Below are positions 22,645 to 32,623 of a DNA stretch of 64,000 nt, one piece after another. The position numbers and the translations under genes are program-made. Within the stretch, counting starts at the first letter, position 1. Each line of letters begins with the position of its first letter. Source of the DNA: Cryptomeria japonica (taxonomy: Eukaryota; Streptophyta; Pinopsida; Cupressales; Cupressaceae); NCBI RefSeq assembly GCF_030272615.1, contig NC_081405.1:604569677-604633676 (forward strand), written 5' to 3'. The notes beneath the pieces are model-generated. The model was not told where the DNA came from. It did no database searches and worked only from the letters and a program-made list of their open reading frames with translations.

Positions 22645-23545
22645 TAAGGTTAATCTTATTCAATAACAACATAAACCCATATAAATTAGGTTCATATGCA
22701 ATTTTTGCAATAGCTACATTTTTCTAGTGGGATTTATGAAGTGTTATCCAAATGCTATTCATGGAGGTACAACCTAACCTTGTTCTTGCTCTACAAGTTC
22801 TTCCATTTATCTACTAGTTCAATCATTTCAATTAGTATTTTGTAGTGTTTTTCTTATCAAAATTAGGTCTACAAGAAGATAATATACATGTTTAATGAAT
22901 TAGATTAGTTATGGTTGTGTACCATGCTCTAACATCATTTTCTTCTTTATTATATTCATTTGTCTTTATCCATTCATAGAACCAAGTTGGATTTCTGTTA
23001 AAAAATTTAAACATGTACATTTCTCTAATATTTTATATCTATTATTTTCCCATTTGTCCTTATCCCTTGCAGAGGTAAGTGTAGACATTTGTAGGTATGT
23101 ACCCTTTGCATCAAGGAAACTAATCTTTAACAAGACAAGAAGAATGGAGAATATATGACGGTGCCTATAGGTTATTAAATTTGATACTTTGTGAGACAAA
23201 ACGAGTTTGGATGTGTATATAAACACATCAACACACTTATCCATAGAAGACCAACCTAAATAGGCACTTAGCTACAAATTCATTAAGAGGTCCTTAGACA
23301 AGATTACAAACTTGAACATTGGCCTTAAGCATGACTAGAGTTGGATCGTTAACATTGTTGTGAAACTCCTCTCCTTGACAGACTTCTAAAGGCCAATCAA
23401 AGATTAGTGAGAAAAAGATCCTTGCCATATTAAAGGAGATATGCTTGGCTGCCTAAAAATGGCACAATTTATTAGATACCTTTGAAAGTCTTGAAAAATT
23501 TTATGTCTCCTTGATCCAAACAACGACATTTGATCCATCAGTCAT
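22645..23545. other. Decayed sequence left of solo LTR F
   Basis: No intact frame. The last 300 bases have some coding-like minus-strand stretches that may be the other half of the Copia remnant found at 25741-25990, but I could not match them to a domain. Confidence 0.35.
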
Positions 23546-23550
23546 ATTGG

Positions 23551-25735
23551 TGTCATGCCCCCTCCTTGATCATTATATACATCCTAAATGAAGTAATTAT
23601 TATTATTAATTAATATTATAATAAACAACAAATTTCTATTTGGAATTTATTAAACATTATTATTAATATTTATTATTAATAATATTCTTATCAAAATAAA
23701 TTATATAAACATAATTTACTTATTCTTAAATGTAAACATGATTTATATATCTAAAATAATAAATATATAATTTAGCTTATATTAATCGATTAAATAATAG
23801 TCAACCCGTAAGGGGTAGAGGGGCATGGGTTGGTGTTCAACTTTGGGTATGATCAGTCGATTATTATGAACATACATCTAGCTCCATATCATTAAAAATT
23901 ACAATTGGTGGTCAAAGTCACCGACCACTTCTAAACACCAGTAGCCATATCATCATCGATAATTACAACTCATCATGCTCTAACCATATTGTATAATCTA
24001 CTATTAAAGAGTCATAGCCGGCGACAATGAAAGAAAGATGGATATCGGGAAGGAAGAACGATAAAGTTATATTCCTAAGTATTACGTATTGGCTAAAGAC
24101 AGAGGTTATTGTAATGGATAGAGGGTCGATAGTCAGCGATCTATATCCAGTAGGTGAAACGATATCTGATAGGCATGAGTATTTGTCCTTAAGAGACGTG
24201 GAATAGTCAAATACCACGTACCATGAAAAGTGACTTCAAACGGTGCTAATAAAAATATGGTTATTAGTTAATTATATTCGATCATACTAAGAGATTAAGA
24301 CTATTATGTAAGGAAAGGGAATTATAAAAAGTCATAACCGTTGTCATGAGAAGATGTGATCCTATTCAATGGACATATAAAAAGTATATAAAGAACGTGC
24401 AATGTGGAAGAGGTGGGGGGCACCTAGGAGAGGAAAATCGGAACTACTAGGGAAGCCATAGGCAGCAACCATTGTTGTTATTGGTGGTATGCATGAGGAT
24501 GGCTTAATACGTATGCTTATATATGAAGCCTGATAATGTTTATGCAGACTTTAATAGTAATATCAATATAAACTACAATGAGTACGACAGTCATACTTAA
24601 TATAGTGGCAGACCAGATCTGACCCATGTCAGATATGTCTCCCTTTATAGCCAAAGTTATACTACCAACTTATGTTTTTTAGGCAGTAGTGGTATTAGTA
24701 ATGTATACAAAAAGGTAATTAGCAAATGTATTAATAATTGGTAAATTAATAAATAGGTAAGGGATGTCACAAATGTATATGCAAATGAATATACTTAATA
24801 AATATTTTAATATATATATATTAATGAATATTCTAATATATATATTAATGAATATTAATAATGAATATTTTAATATATATATTAATGAATATTTTAATAC
24901 ATATGTTAATGAATATAAAATTAATACTTTAATACATATGTTAGTGTAGTAATGGACAGCTTAATACATATGTTAAGGAATGTAGTAATTAACAGTTTAA
25001 TACATATGTAATGAATGATTTTTAGATGTTAATGAATATGTATGAACATAAGTAATAAATGCATATCAATGAATAGTAAGAATATATGTTAAGAAATAAA
25101 TGTGAATATTGGTGAATGAACATTTTTATGAATATATGTTAGGAAATACATGTAAATCAGGAATATGTAAATGTGGATTGTGGAATGGAAAATAGTAATA
25201 AAATGCAAAAATGTATTATAAATGTGATTACATGTTGGAGGCTAGAGGGAGGAAACTCCCTTAGTCTAAAGGAGGGATTATGATAATCCCTAGGGCAGTA
25301 TATATACTGAAAACTGATATGCATATGTATGGCTTGGTTAATTAAACTCAACCAAGAAGAGACGGATCTGGCCGGTCCCCTCTGAGGACTTGGATGATGA
25401 AGGCATCACCCAAGGCAAGGAATAGACAAGGGTCTTCCTTGGATGGCTTGGGTGTAAGAGGTTACACCCAAGACAAGATTCGAACTCATCTTCGATTTCC
25501 TGAAGGGCTTGGAACCAAGGGGTTCCGAGAAGGCGAGCTTCACGGCCGCCTAAGGACATACTTGCGTATGGCATTCGTATCCTTTTATTTGATGAAAATT
25601 ATGATCATGTTAATTAAGTATTAAAGATAGATTGCAAATTAAAACATGGTTTATATATATATATATATATATATATGTTGTATTCTAACAATCTGTTTTG
25701 CAGGATAGTAATCTCTAACTAGTAGGGACATTACA
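23551..25735 (+). mobile_element. Solo LTR F (2.2 kb)
   Basis: It starts TGTCATGCCCCC, ends GTAGGGACATTACA and is flanked by a perfect 5-bp duplication ATTGG (23546-23550 and 25736-25740). TATA-like sequence at 24374-24392 (ACATATAAAAAGTATATAAA) fits plus orientation. Bases 24780-25130 are tandem repeats around TTAATGAATATTTTAATA, and 25654-25676 is a TA microsatellite. There is no internal domain. Confidence 0.88.
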
Positions 25736-25740
25736 ATTGG

Positions 25741-25990
25741 TTCTCAATATGTTGAGTTCCCTAAATTTGAAGAAAGCTTCATCCTTGTGCTTGATGTGGA
25801 AGATCCATAGAACTAAAAAATCATCAATGAAAGTGCAAAAATATTTGGAGTCATTGGACCCACCAAAAAAAAATTCATCAATGCTACATAAAGGCCAATA
25901 TAAATGAGCTAAAAGGCTGCAACACACAGTAAGTAGCCAAAAGGGCAAATTGGGTGTAATTTGTTGACGATTATTTTATTTAAAATGTGG
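25741..25990 (-). pseudogene. Fragment of a dead Ty1/copia integrase
   Basis: The minus-strand translation contains GGSNDSKYFCTFIDDF followed by IKHKDEAFFKF, the stretch around the catalytic Asp region of Copia integrases (compare YYAIFIDDFSRKTWIYFLKSKESD in the intact element at 38368-44578). The rest is broken. Solo LTR F is inserted at its left end and unit A begins 68 bases beyond its right end, so the older Copia copy was cut up by later insertions. Confidence 0.7.
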
Positions 25991-26459
25991 CACAAAACTC
26001 CATAGTTGACATGGTCCAATTATTGATTCTCAAAAGCATTGATACTATCTACCTTAGTGTTGTGACCATTTCACACATCGCACCATTAAAATGGGGACCC
26101 CCTCTTTTTGCTTTTGTTTTGCCTGTTCTTCTCTCTGCTTTTAGGGTTTTGAGTAGGGTTTTGAGTGAGTGAGTTGTCTGGGCTAGGGCTAAGCCTTAAA
26201 GGTTTCTTTTGGATATTTTTCAAGCCGAGTCCAGTCAAATTTTGAAAGTTATTACGCATCCTCCCAAAGATTGATTATTGAAGTAAGGTTAGTCTGTCAA
26301 GAAAGTCAGATATGTCTCAGGTTAGGTCTAGTCAGGGTTCTTTTGGGAAAATTCAAATTTTGTCTGAGTGTTAGCATTTTGAAGATGAAATTGTATATTC
26401 TTGCTTAGGTAAATTTTGATCAAATTTCGGAGGCAAGATGATGCCTGAAACACAAAAAA

Positions 26460-28410
26460 GTGCTCCCGTCCCTCACTGAAGGACCATGCCACTTTTTCAA
26501 GATAACTGATTCCTGGCCTTGAAGATGACCTAATTATGCCTTGTGAAATGATTGGAGACCTAAATTTTGAATATTTTAGCCAGAAAGGACGAAAGTGCTC
26601 CCGTCCCTCTCCAAGGGAACAGAGCACAAATGTTATTTTATGCATATTTGTCACTGACTTTTCTATTTTGTTTTGTGCAGGGTCTTCTGGAATGATAATT
26701 GGACACGACTTGATACTTTTGAAGATTTTTGAAGGCACAAAAATGGTGAATTTTGAAGGTTAAAGGAAAAAGTGCTCCCGTCCCTCTCCAAGGGACCAAG
26801 ACAAAGTGCTCCCGTCCCTCACTAAAGGACCAAGGCGAAAAGACTTATTTGAGACATTCCTGGCCTTGTTTGGTTAAATTGAGACATCAAAGACATGGTG
26901 AAGAACGAAATGAACATGATAAAGCATCCAGACTTGATTGAAAACAAAGAAATGATGAAGTTTTTGCCTAGAAGGTATAAAGTGCTCCCGTCCCTCACTG
27001 AAGGACCAGAGCACTTTTCTTTATATGCATAATTTTAGACCTTTATTGGACATTAACTTCTATTCATAGCATGAAGTAAGATGAAATCTTCCCTAGCAAA
27101 GAAATTTCGAAGGCAAGATGATGCCTAAAACACAAAAAAGTGCTCCTGTCCCTCACTGAAGGACCGTGCCACTTTTTTCAAATTTGCACTATCTTTGCAA
27201 GGTTAAGGTGATTTTATGATTTGAAGAGGTTAAGGGAAGCATGTTTTGTCCATTGAATATAATTTAAGCAGTCTACAAAGGAGTAAATCAACCCAAATGA
27301 CAAAAAGTGCTCCCATCCCTCACTGAAGGACCGTGCCACTTTTTCAAGTTTCTCTTCATTGTTCGATATTTTATGATAAAACTTGACTTGGATGGGAAAG
27401 ACGAATGATGTTTTATGCCTTGGACGCAATTGAGAGGTTTAAAGAGCAAAAAGTATGCCAAAATGACAAAAAGTGCTCCCGTCCCTCACCAAGGGACCAA
27501 GACAAAGTGCTCCCGTCCCTCACTGAAGGACCATCCCACTTTTCTAAAAATACAAATTTCTTGCAAAGGCAAGGCAAGTTGCGTGATTGAAATGAATGAG
27601 AGAAGGCAAGATTCATCCATTGAAGATAATTTCAAAGGCTAACAAAGGACAAATAAGCTTGTAATTGCAAAAGTGCTCCCATCCCTCACTGAAGGACCAT
27701 CCCACTTTTCTAAAAATACAAATTTCTTGCAAAGGCAAGGCAAGTTGCATGATTGAAATGAATGAGAGAAGGCAAGATTCATCCATTGAAGATAATTTCG
27801 AAGGCTAGCAAAGGACAAATAAGCTTGTAATTGCAAAAGTGCTCCCGTCCCTCACTGAAGGACCATGCCACTTAATATGTTATCTTCCTTTTCTCACCAA
27901 TTTTGGACAAATTGAGACCAAGGCGCAAGTTTGAAAAAGTGTTTAAAATGCCTTGAAGTTGAATTGAGATGCGAGAGTTGCAAATTTTGACGACAACTGG
28001 CAAAAGTGCTCCCGTCCCTCATTGAAGGACCATGCCACTTTTTCCAAATATGACCATTTACCTTGCATTTTGAAATGATATTTTTATTACCAAGGCTCAA
28101 GATGGTGTGAAATGTGATATTCTACACCTTGAGGGTAAATTGAAGATTAATATGATCAAGAATTCATGCAATGGACTCAAAAGTGCTCCCGTCCCTCACT
28201 CAAGGACCGTCCCACTTTTTATGAAAACAACTAATTCCCTCCGAGATTATGCTAGGGCAAAGTTGTGTGAGATGGTAAGGATACTCTAAAACATGGTGAA
28301 CGAAGGTTTGACTTTAAAAATTGAGAATCCTAACCTAAAAATGAAAAAGTGCTCCTGTCCTAAAAATGAAAAAGTGCTCCTGTCCCTCTCCAAGGGACCA
28401 GAGCGCTTAA
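26460..28410 (+). repeat. Fifteen-copy hairpin array with a period of about 166 bp in unit A
   Basis: The core GTGCTCCCGTCCCTCACTGA plus AGGACCATGCCAC recurs, starting at 26460, 26595, 26772, 26806, 26982, 27140, 27307, 27473, 27507, 27673, 27839, 28006, 28183, 28349 and 28374. Most steps are 158-177 bp, seven of them 166 or 167; three steps are 25-34 bp. The core is an imperfect palindrome: GTCC/GGAC and TCA/TGA inside, and AAAAAGTG/CACTTTTT outside. A second form has CCCTCTCCAAGGG and GAGCAC on the right arm. Spacers are mostly diverged, except two near-identical copies at 27540-27838. Confidence 0.9.
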
Positions 28411-28751
28411 CATGTGCATTCATTATTTTTTGCCATATCCTAACGTTGACATCCTCCAAATCGCATGAAATGCCAAAATCATCAACTTTGAAATATTTGA
28501 AAAATTTAAATTAAATTGGCATTTAATAAAGGCGCATGGCATTTAATAAATTAATTTTGAGCCTTAGAAAATCGAAATTTTAATTATAAAGGCATTTAAA
28601 ATTAATTTTTATTAAATTAAAATTAAAAAAGAGAGCGCTTGAGGTATCATTTTTATTATTTTATTAAGTCGGCCTCTTCCTTTTTTTAATTTTATTTATT
28701 TTTGGCCTATTTTGCCAAGTCGGCCTATGGGGAGGTGAAATGGTGAGCGCT

Positions 28752-28759
28752 CTATATAT
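28752..28759 (+). promoter_or_regulatory. TATA box upstream of the unit A open frame
   Basis: CTATATAT lies between the hairpin array and the open frame, about 470 bases before the ATG at 29223. A possible leader intron runs from GGAG|GTATGG (near 29015) to TTGTGTAG|GTGTC (about 29214), ending nine bases before the ATG. Confidence 0.45.
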
Positions 28760-29222
28760 TTGGGGTGTGTTTTTCATTATTCAAATCATTCACTCATTGT
28801 TTCAAGTGCGATTTGGAGAGGCAAGGAAGGAAGTGCGAAAGCTGGCCTATTTGGAGCGAATTTTCCTTAAGTGTTGAAGACTAAAGGTGGTGGAGTTGAG
28901 ACTTGTAAAGACTAAAGGAGGCGCATTTTGCTAAAGGAAGGATTCCAATCTACATTTCGCCTAGCCAAAATTCACCTCATTTTTGCATCATTTTTTTAGA
29001 ATTAATTCTCAAGTGGAGGTATGGCGAGATCATCCTAGTCCCAATGTTGAGATTTTGAATTTTGAACTTCAAGTTTTCGAAAGTTGCGTAGTTAATTAGG
29101 AAATGATAACTCAAAGATTTATCATGAAGTTTCCTAATTAAAATCTTAAATCTTCCTTTCTACTCTATATTTCTACGTTGCAAAATATGTTACTCATTAT
29201 GAAATGTTGTGTAGGTGTCAAG

Positions 29223-32200
29223 ATGGCGACCCCAAAGGCAAAAGCATCCACTAGTCGTCCAGCTCTCATGAAAGAAGATCAGAGGAATGAAGAATTGGAG
29301 ACCAAGATCGTGTCAAAGTGGAGCAACATTGGAGATACCAACTTGGGAAACTTCAGTGTGAAGAAGTTTCGAGAGGTCCCTTACATTGGAAAGTCATCAC
29401 TTGTCGCAAGGAGAATAATTGAAAGTGGCATCATCAAGGCGGCCGGTTTTCCTCCAGCAGTCCAGTGCCATGAGCTGATGGTCGAATGTGCTCGCCATTA
29501 TGACCCACAATCAAGATCAATCGTGTCCAAGGAAGGGAACACTTTGGCTTACCTTTTAGAGGAGACTATAAGTGAGGCTCTCCATCTTCCAGAGCATAAA
29601 GATATGATTTACAAGAGCCTAGAAGGAGCCAGGTCCATGTATGAAGATGATCCAGACTCTTGCTTGAACGTCATCAATAAAAGTTGGTTACTCAAAAGTC
29701 GTCCTCGCCTGAGCAAGATTCCCAACACACCACATAGGATCGACTTCCAAAAGGAGTACAGAGATTTGATAACGTTGCTCAATCGAGTTACAGGGGCACC
29801 TCAAGCCTTCTATTTTGAGAAGTGGATGTTCTACTTCATCCAAGTGATAGTTCAAGGAAAAGGAACGATTCATTGGGCTAGAATTATTAGCCATTGCTTG
29901 GACATGCAGTTGAGAAGACTAAAGGCTACCAAGTCATTCCACATGAGCTCATACGTCATATATGCCTTGATCAGGAGTTTCGAATATGCAGGACTACCTC
30001 ACAGAGGAGTGATCGGAAGAGGACCCGGGGAAGTCAGAGTTTGTGATTCTTATGTTCATTTGCATCATCCACCAGGAAGTGACTACAAGTTAGTCAATGA
30101 TACCTTCACGATGAGCATCACCAGGATATTGCAAGGCGGGATTCACAACCGACTATCTCAAAATGCACAAGAACTTATAAAGAGGTACGGTGCTTGGTTC
30201 ATCCAGTTTCAAAAGTTTACATATATCAGAGTTCATGGATGTCCTTCACCCCCCTATATGTTGCCAAGGTATCCGACAGACAAGTTACTGCTACTCGAGG
30301 TGGCTAGGCAGTTGGCAAACTATGCGAAGACATTCAGACACAGGCATAGAAATGGAGCTCCCGTGCCCATCATATTGGGGAATTCAGTTGAGGTATGTCC
30401 TAATGCTTTAGCCTTAGATGATGTAGAGAGGGAGTTGGCCTCATATTCATTCATGTTCTTTGCCTCAAGGGAGAATTTTGATCCTTATGGGTATATAGAA
30501 GAGGCATATGGTAGGAAGTACAAGCACGAATTTCAAGTAGAAGACTTTTGGATGAATCTCTCAAGTGATTTAGAAGTGAAAAGAAAAATGCATTCCAGAT
30601 TGCCTTTAGATTTCATCAGGAAGTGCAAAGTTTACAGAGTGGCTGATCAAGCTCAAGACAGTGGCAGACATCTCCAGTCATCCTATGATAGAGAAGACAA
30701 AGCAATGCAGATAGATTGGAATGAGCCTGAGATTACAGACTTGAGAGCTTTGATGGCTCCAGTTTTGTCATGTACTCGCAGATGGGTGGATGTACAACAT
30801 CAAAAGTTAAGAGAACAGAATGTACCAATGACTTATACTTTGGAGGAAAGACCAGAAGGAGGAGGAGCAAGCGCAAGTGAAGACAATTCTCATCCTAGAG
30901 GCGCGAAGAGGAAAGAAAGACCTGAGAAAAGGGAACCCTCCAAGAAGAAGCAAGAGGCTAATCGAGATCGCTCATCAGGTACATCATCTCGACATGAGAA
31001 AAGAACAAGTCAAGTTGAAGGACAAGAGATGACGATGCCTGAGGTGGATGAGTCTATGGAGTCAATAGTACAAAATGATAGACCTGAAAAAGGGAAGGCA
31101 CCCCAGCATTCATCAAGTCGATCTCCCCAAGTCAATGAGCTACATGAAGAGAAGAATGATGAGGAAGTGACATCTCCTCTCCAACAAGAAGAACCATTGC
31201 CTAAAGAAATACAAGTCAGAGAGACAAGATCCGCCATTCCAGATTGGTTGAAGGAGAGATTGACAAGGGTGATTGTGATTAAGGATGAAGATAATGTGAT
31301 TGACTTAGAGAGCCTTGTAGGAAATTCTCAGGAAGTAACAGAGAAGAGGAAGGCCACCAAGATGTCCAAGATGATCAGAGATGAGACAGGGTCCAGGAAA
31401 TTGCAGATAGCTACACCAACAGTGGACAAGTATGAAGGTGAAATCCTTGCAGAAGAGTATGATGTAGAAACATTTGAACTTGGTCCACTCACCGCTGAGC
31501 AGGCACTAGATGAGGCAACCGATTCATTTGAGGCACTTAAAGACAAGCTTAAGGAAGAAATGGAAAAGAATAGAAAGCTTGAGAGAGAGAGAGGTGCTTG
31601 GAGAGGCTACTTTAGCCATATCAATCAGCCCTTAGGACGTCAGGATCCAGCAGTGTCTCCTGTGCAAGCACTTCCCCTTGAATCAGTTGGCAAGGCAGAG
31701 AGAGTCAAGAGCTTGGTTCAACTTATGAGCTCTTGGATTGACAAATCCCACACAGTTGCGGTTGAATTTGCAACAAGAATGATGCAGACAATCCACCGAG
31801 CTATCCAGGTCCTTGAGATCGTCCACAACCTGATGATAACAGTAGTCGCTTTCGCTCACACTAGAGATGTTATCATTCCTGTTCTACAAGTAATCAGGCA
31901 AACACCAAGGAAGATCCTAGCACAAGAAAAGATAATGGATGGAGGAGCTCATAGTTTACTCCAGTGGTCAACTCTACTCCAGATGAAGGAGATTCTTTTC
32001 GAAGACATCAGCACCAAATGCAATCAAGTTGAAGGAGTCATCCATCCAATTCAGGACAAGGTGTTTGAAGTGTTATGTACCATTCTTGGTAGGAGGATCG
32101 AAGTTGAGACAGATGTGGATCTTCAAGAGTTGGAAGAAAGAGTCAAGGTCATCTTTTGCAAAGATGAGAATGTCATCACAGATGAGCAATGGGATCAAAT

Positions 32201-32423
32201 GTTCGCTACTATGCTCCTGATTGAGAAGATCAAAGAACTCGAACCTGGATGGGATGCAGCTCTTCTCAAGGCCTTTGATCAGGTTATCCACTTGGAGGAA
32301 CGAATGAGGAATCTTCCCGAGATTCCTATTGCTGAGATTGAAGAAATTGTGTCCAGATTCATTGCATATGCTAAGAAAGAGCATTGGAAAGGAAATAAGG
32401 TTCTAGAAGAGAGGTTGTTGTAG
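29223..32423 (+). CDS. Unknown 1,066-residue protein encoded inside unit A
   Basis: An uninterrupted frame, chosen from the ATG in good context (CAAGATGGCG); an upstream in-frame TTG start is possible but less likely. I do not recognise a catalytic motif, zinc finger, signal peptide or membrane segment. Residues 40-530 look globular, with many aromatic and Arg/His residues (HWARIISHCLDMQLRRL, RYGAWFIQFQKFTYIRVHGC). Residues 540-670 are charged and disordered with a bipartite basic cluster around 561-577 that could be a nuclear signal. Residues 755-795 are a likely coiled coil, and 820-1060 is mostly helical. A weak resemblance of residues 205-260 to the plant 'transposase_32' type retroelement proteins is only an impression. 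The long intact frame suggests recent or current selection on the element. Confidence 0.75.
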   Translation: MATPKAKASTSRPALMKEDQRNEELETKIVSKWSNIGDTNLGNFSVKKFREVPYIGKSSLVARRIIESGIIKAAGFPPAVQCHELMVECARHYDPQSRSIVSKEGNTLAYLLEETISEALHLPEHKDMIYKSLEGARSMYEDDPDSCLNVINKSWLLKSRPRLSKIPNTPHRIDFQKEYRDLITLLNRVTGAPQAFYFEKWMFYFIQVIVQGKGTIHWARIISHCLDMQLRRLKATKSFHMSSYVIYALIRSFEYAGLPHRGVIGRGPGEVRVCDSYVHLHHPPGSDYKLVNDTFTMSITRILQGGIHNRLSQNAQELIKRYGAWFIQFQKFTYIRVHGCPSPPYMLPRYPTDKLLLLEVARQLANYAKTFRHRHRNGAPVPIILGNSVEVCPNALALDDVERELASYSFMFFASRENFDPYGYIEEAYGRKYKHEFQVEDFWMNLSSDLEVKRKMHSRLPLDFIRKCKVYRVADQAQDSGRHLQSSYDREDKAMQIDWNEPEITDLRALMAPVLSCTRRWVDVQHQKLREQNVPMTYTLEERPEGGGASASEDNSHPRGAKRKERPEKREPSKKKQEANRDRSSGTSSRHEKRTSQVEGQEMTMPEVDESMESIVQNDRPEKGKAPQHSSSRSPQVNELHEEKNDEEVTSPLQQEEPLPKEIQVRETRSAIPDWLKERLTRVIVIKDEDNVIDLESLVGNSQEVTEKRKATKMSKMIRDETGSRKLQIATPTVDKYEGEILAEEYDVETFELGPLTAEQALDEATDSFEALKDKLKEEMEKNRKLERERGAWRGYFSHINQPLGRQDPAVSPVQALPLESVGKAERVKSLVQLMSSWIDKSHTVAVEFATRMMQTIHRAIQVLEIVHNLMITVVAFAHTRDVIIPVLQVIRQTPRKILAQEKIMDGGAHSLLQWSTLLQMKEILFEDISTKCNQVEGVIHPIQDKVFEVLCTILGRRIEVETDVDLQELEERVKVIFCKDENVITDEQWDQMFATMLLIEKIKELEPGWDAALLKAFDQVIHLEERMRNLPEIPIAEIEEIVSRFIAYAKKEHWKGNKVLEERLL

Positions 32424-32533
32424 ATGATGTGGCACCTTAATTATCATTGGTCTATGTTTCCTAGATTTTTGTGCCAATTAAATATTTGGCTATGCATTTA
32501 ATATTGTTCAATAAAAGGGGAACTTTTTGTAAC

Positions 32534-32551
32534 AAACCCTAATTAGGGTTT
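32534..32551 (+). promoter_or_regulatory. Head-to-head telobox palindrome in the unit A promoter
   Basis: AAACCCTAATTAGGGTTT contains the plant telobox AAACCCTAA in both directions. It lies about 64 bases before the LTR TATA box. Unit B has AACCCTAATTAGGGTTT at 21793-21809 with the same distance to its TATA box. Confidence 0.6.
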
Positions 32552-32614
32552 AGGTGTCAGAATCTTAGCCGTTGATCTTCTTTTGATCTGGGTCGTTCAT
32601 TGTAATTGAGGATG

Positions 32615-32623
32615 CTATATATA
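32615..32623 (+). promoter_or_regulatory. TATA box of the unit A LTR-type promoter
   Basis: CTATATATA lies downstream of the open frame's stop codon and about 870 bp before the unit's right end. Units B and C have TATA boxes about 766 and 806 bp from their right ends. A polyadenylation signal AATAAA follows near 32785. Confidence 0.55.

Noticed and set aside
26460-28410. CRISPR-like array
   Set aside because: Regular spacing suggested it, but repeats are palindromic, degenerate, about 166 bp apart, some spacers are duplicated, and the DNA is plant nuclear.
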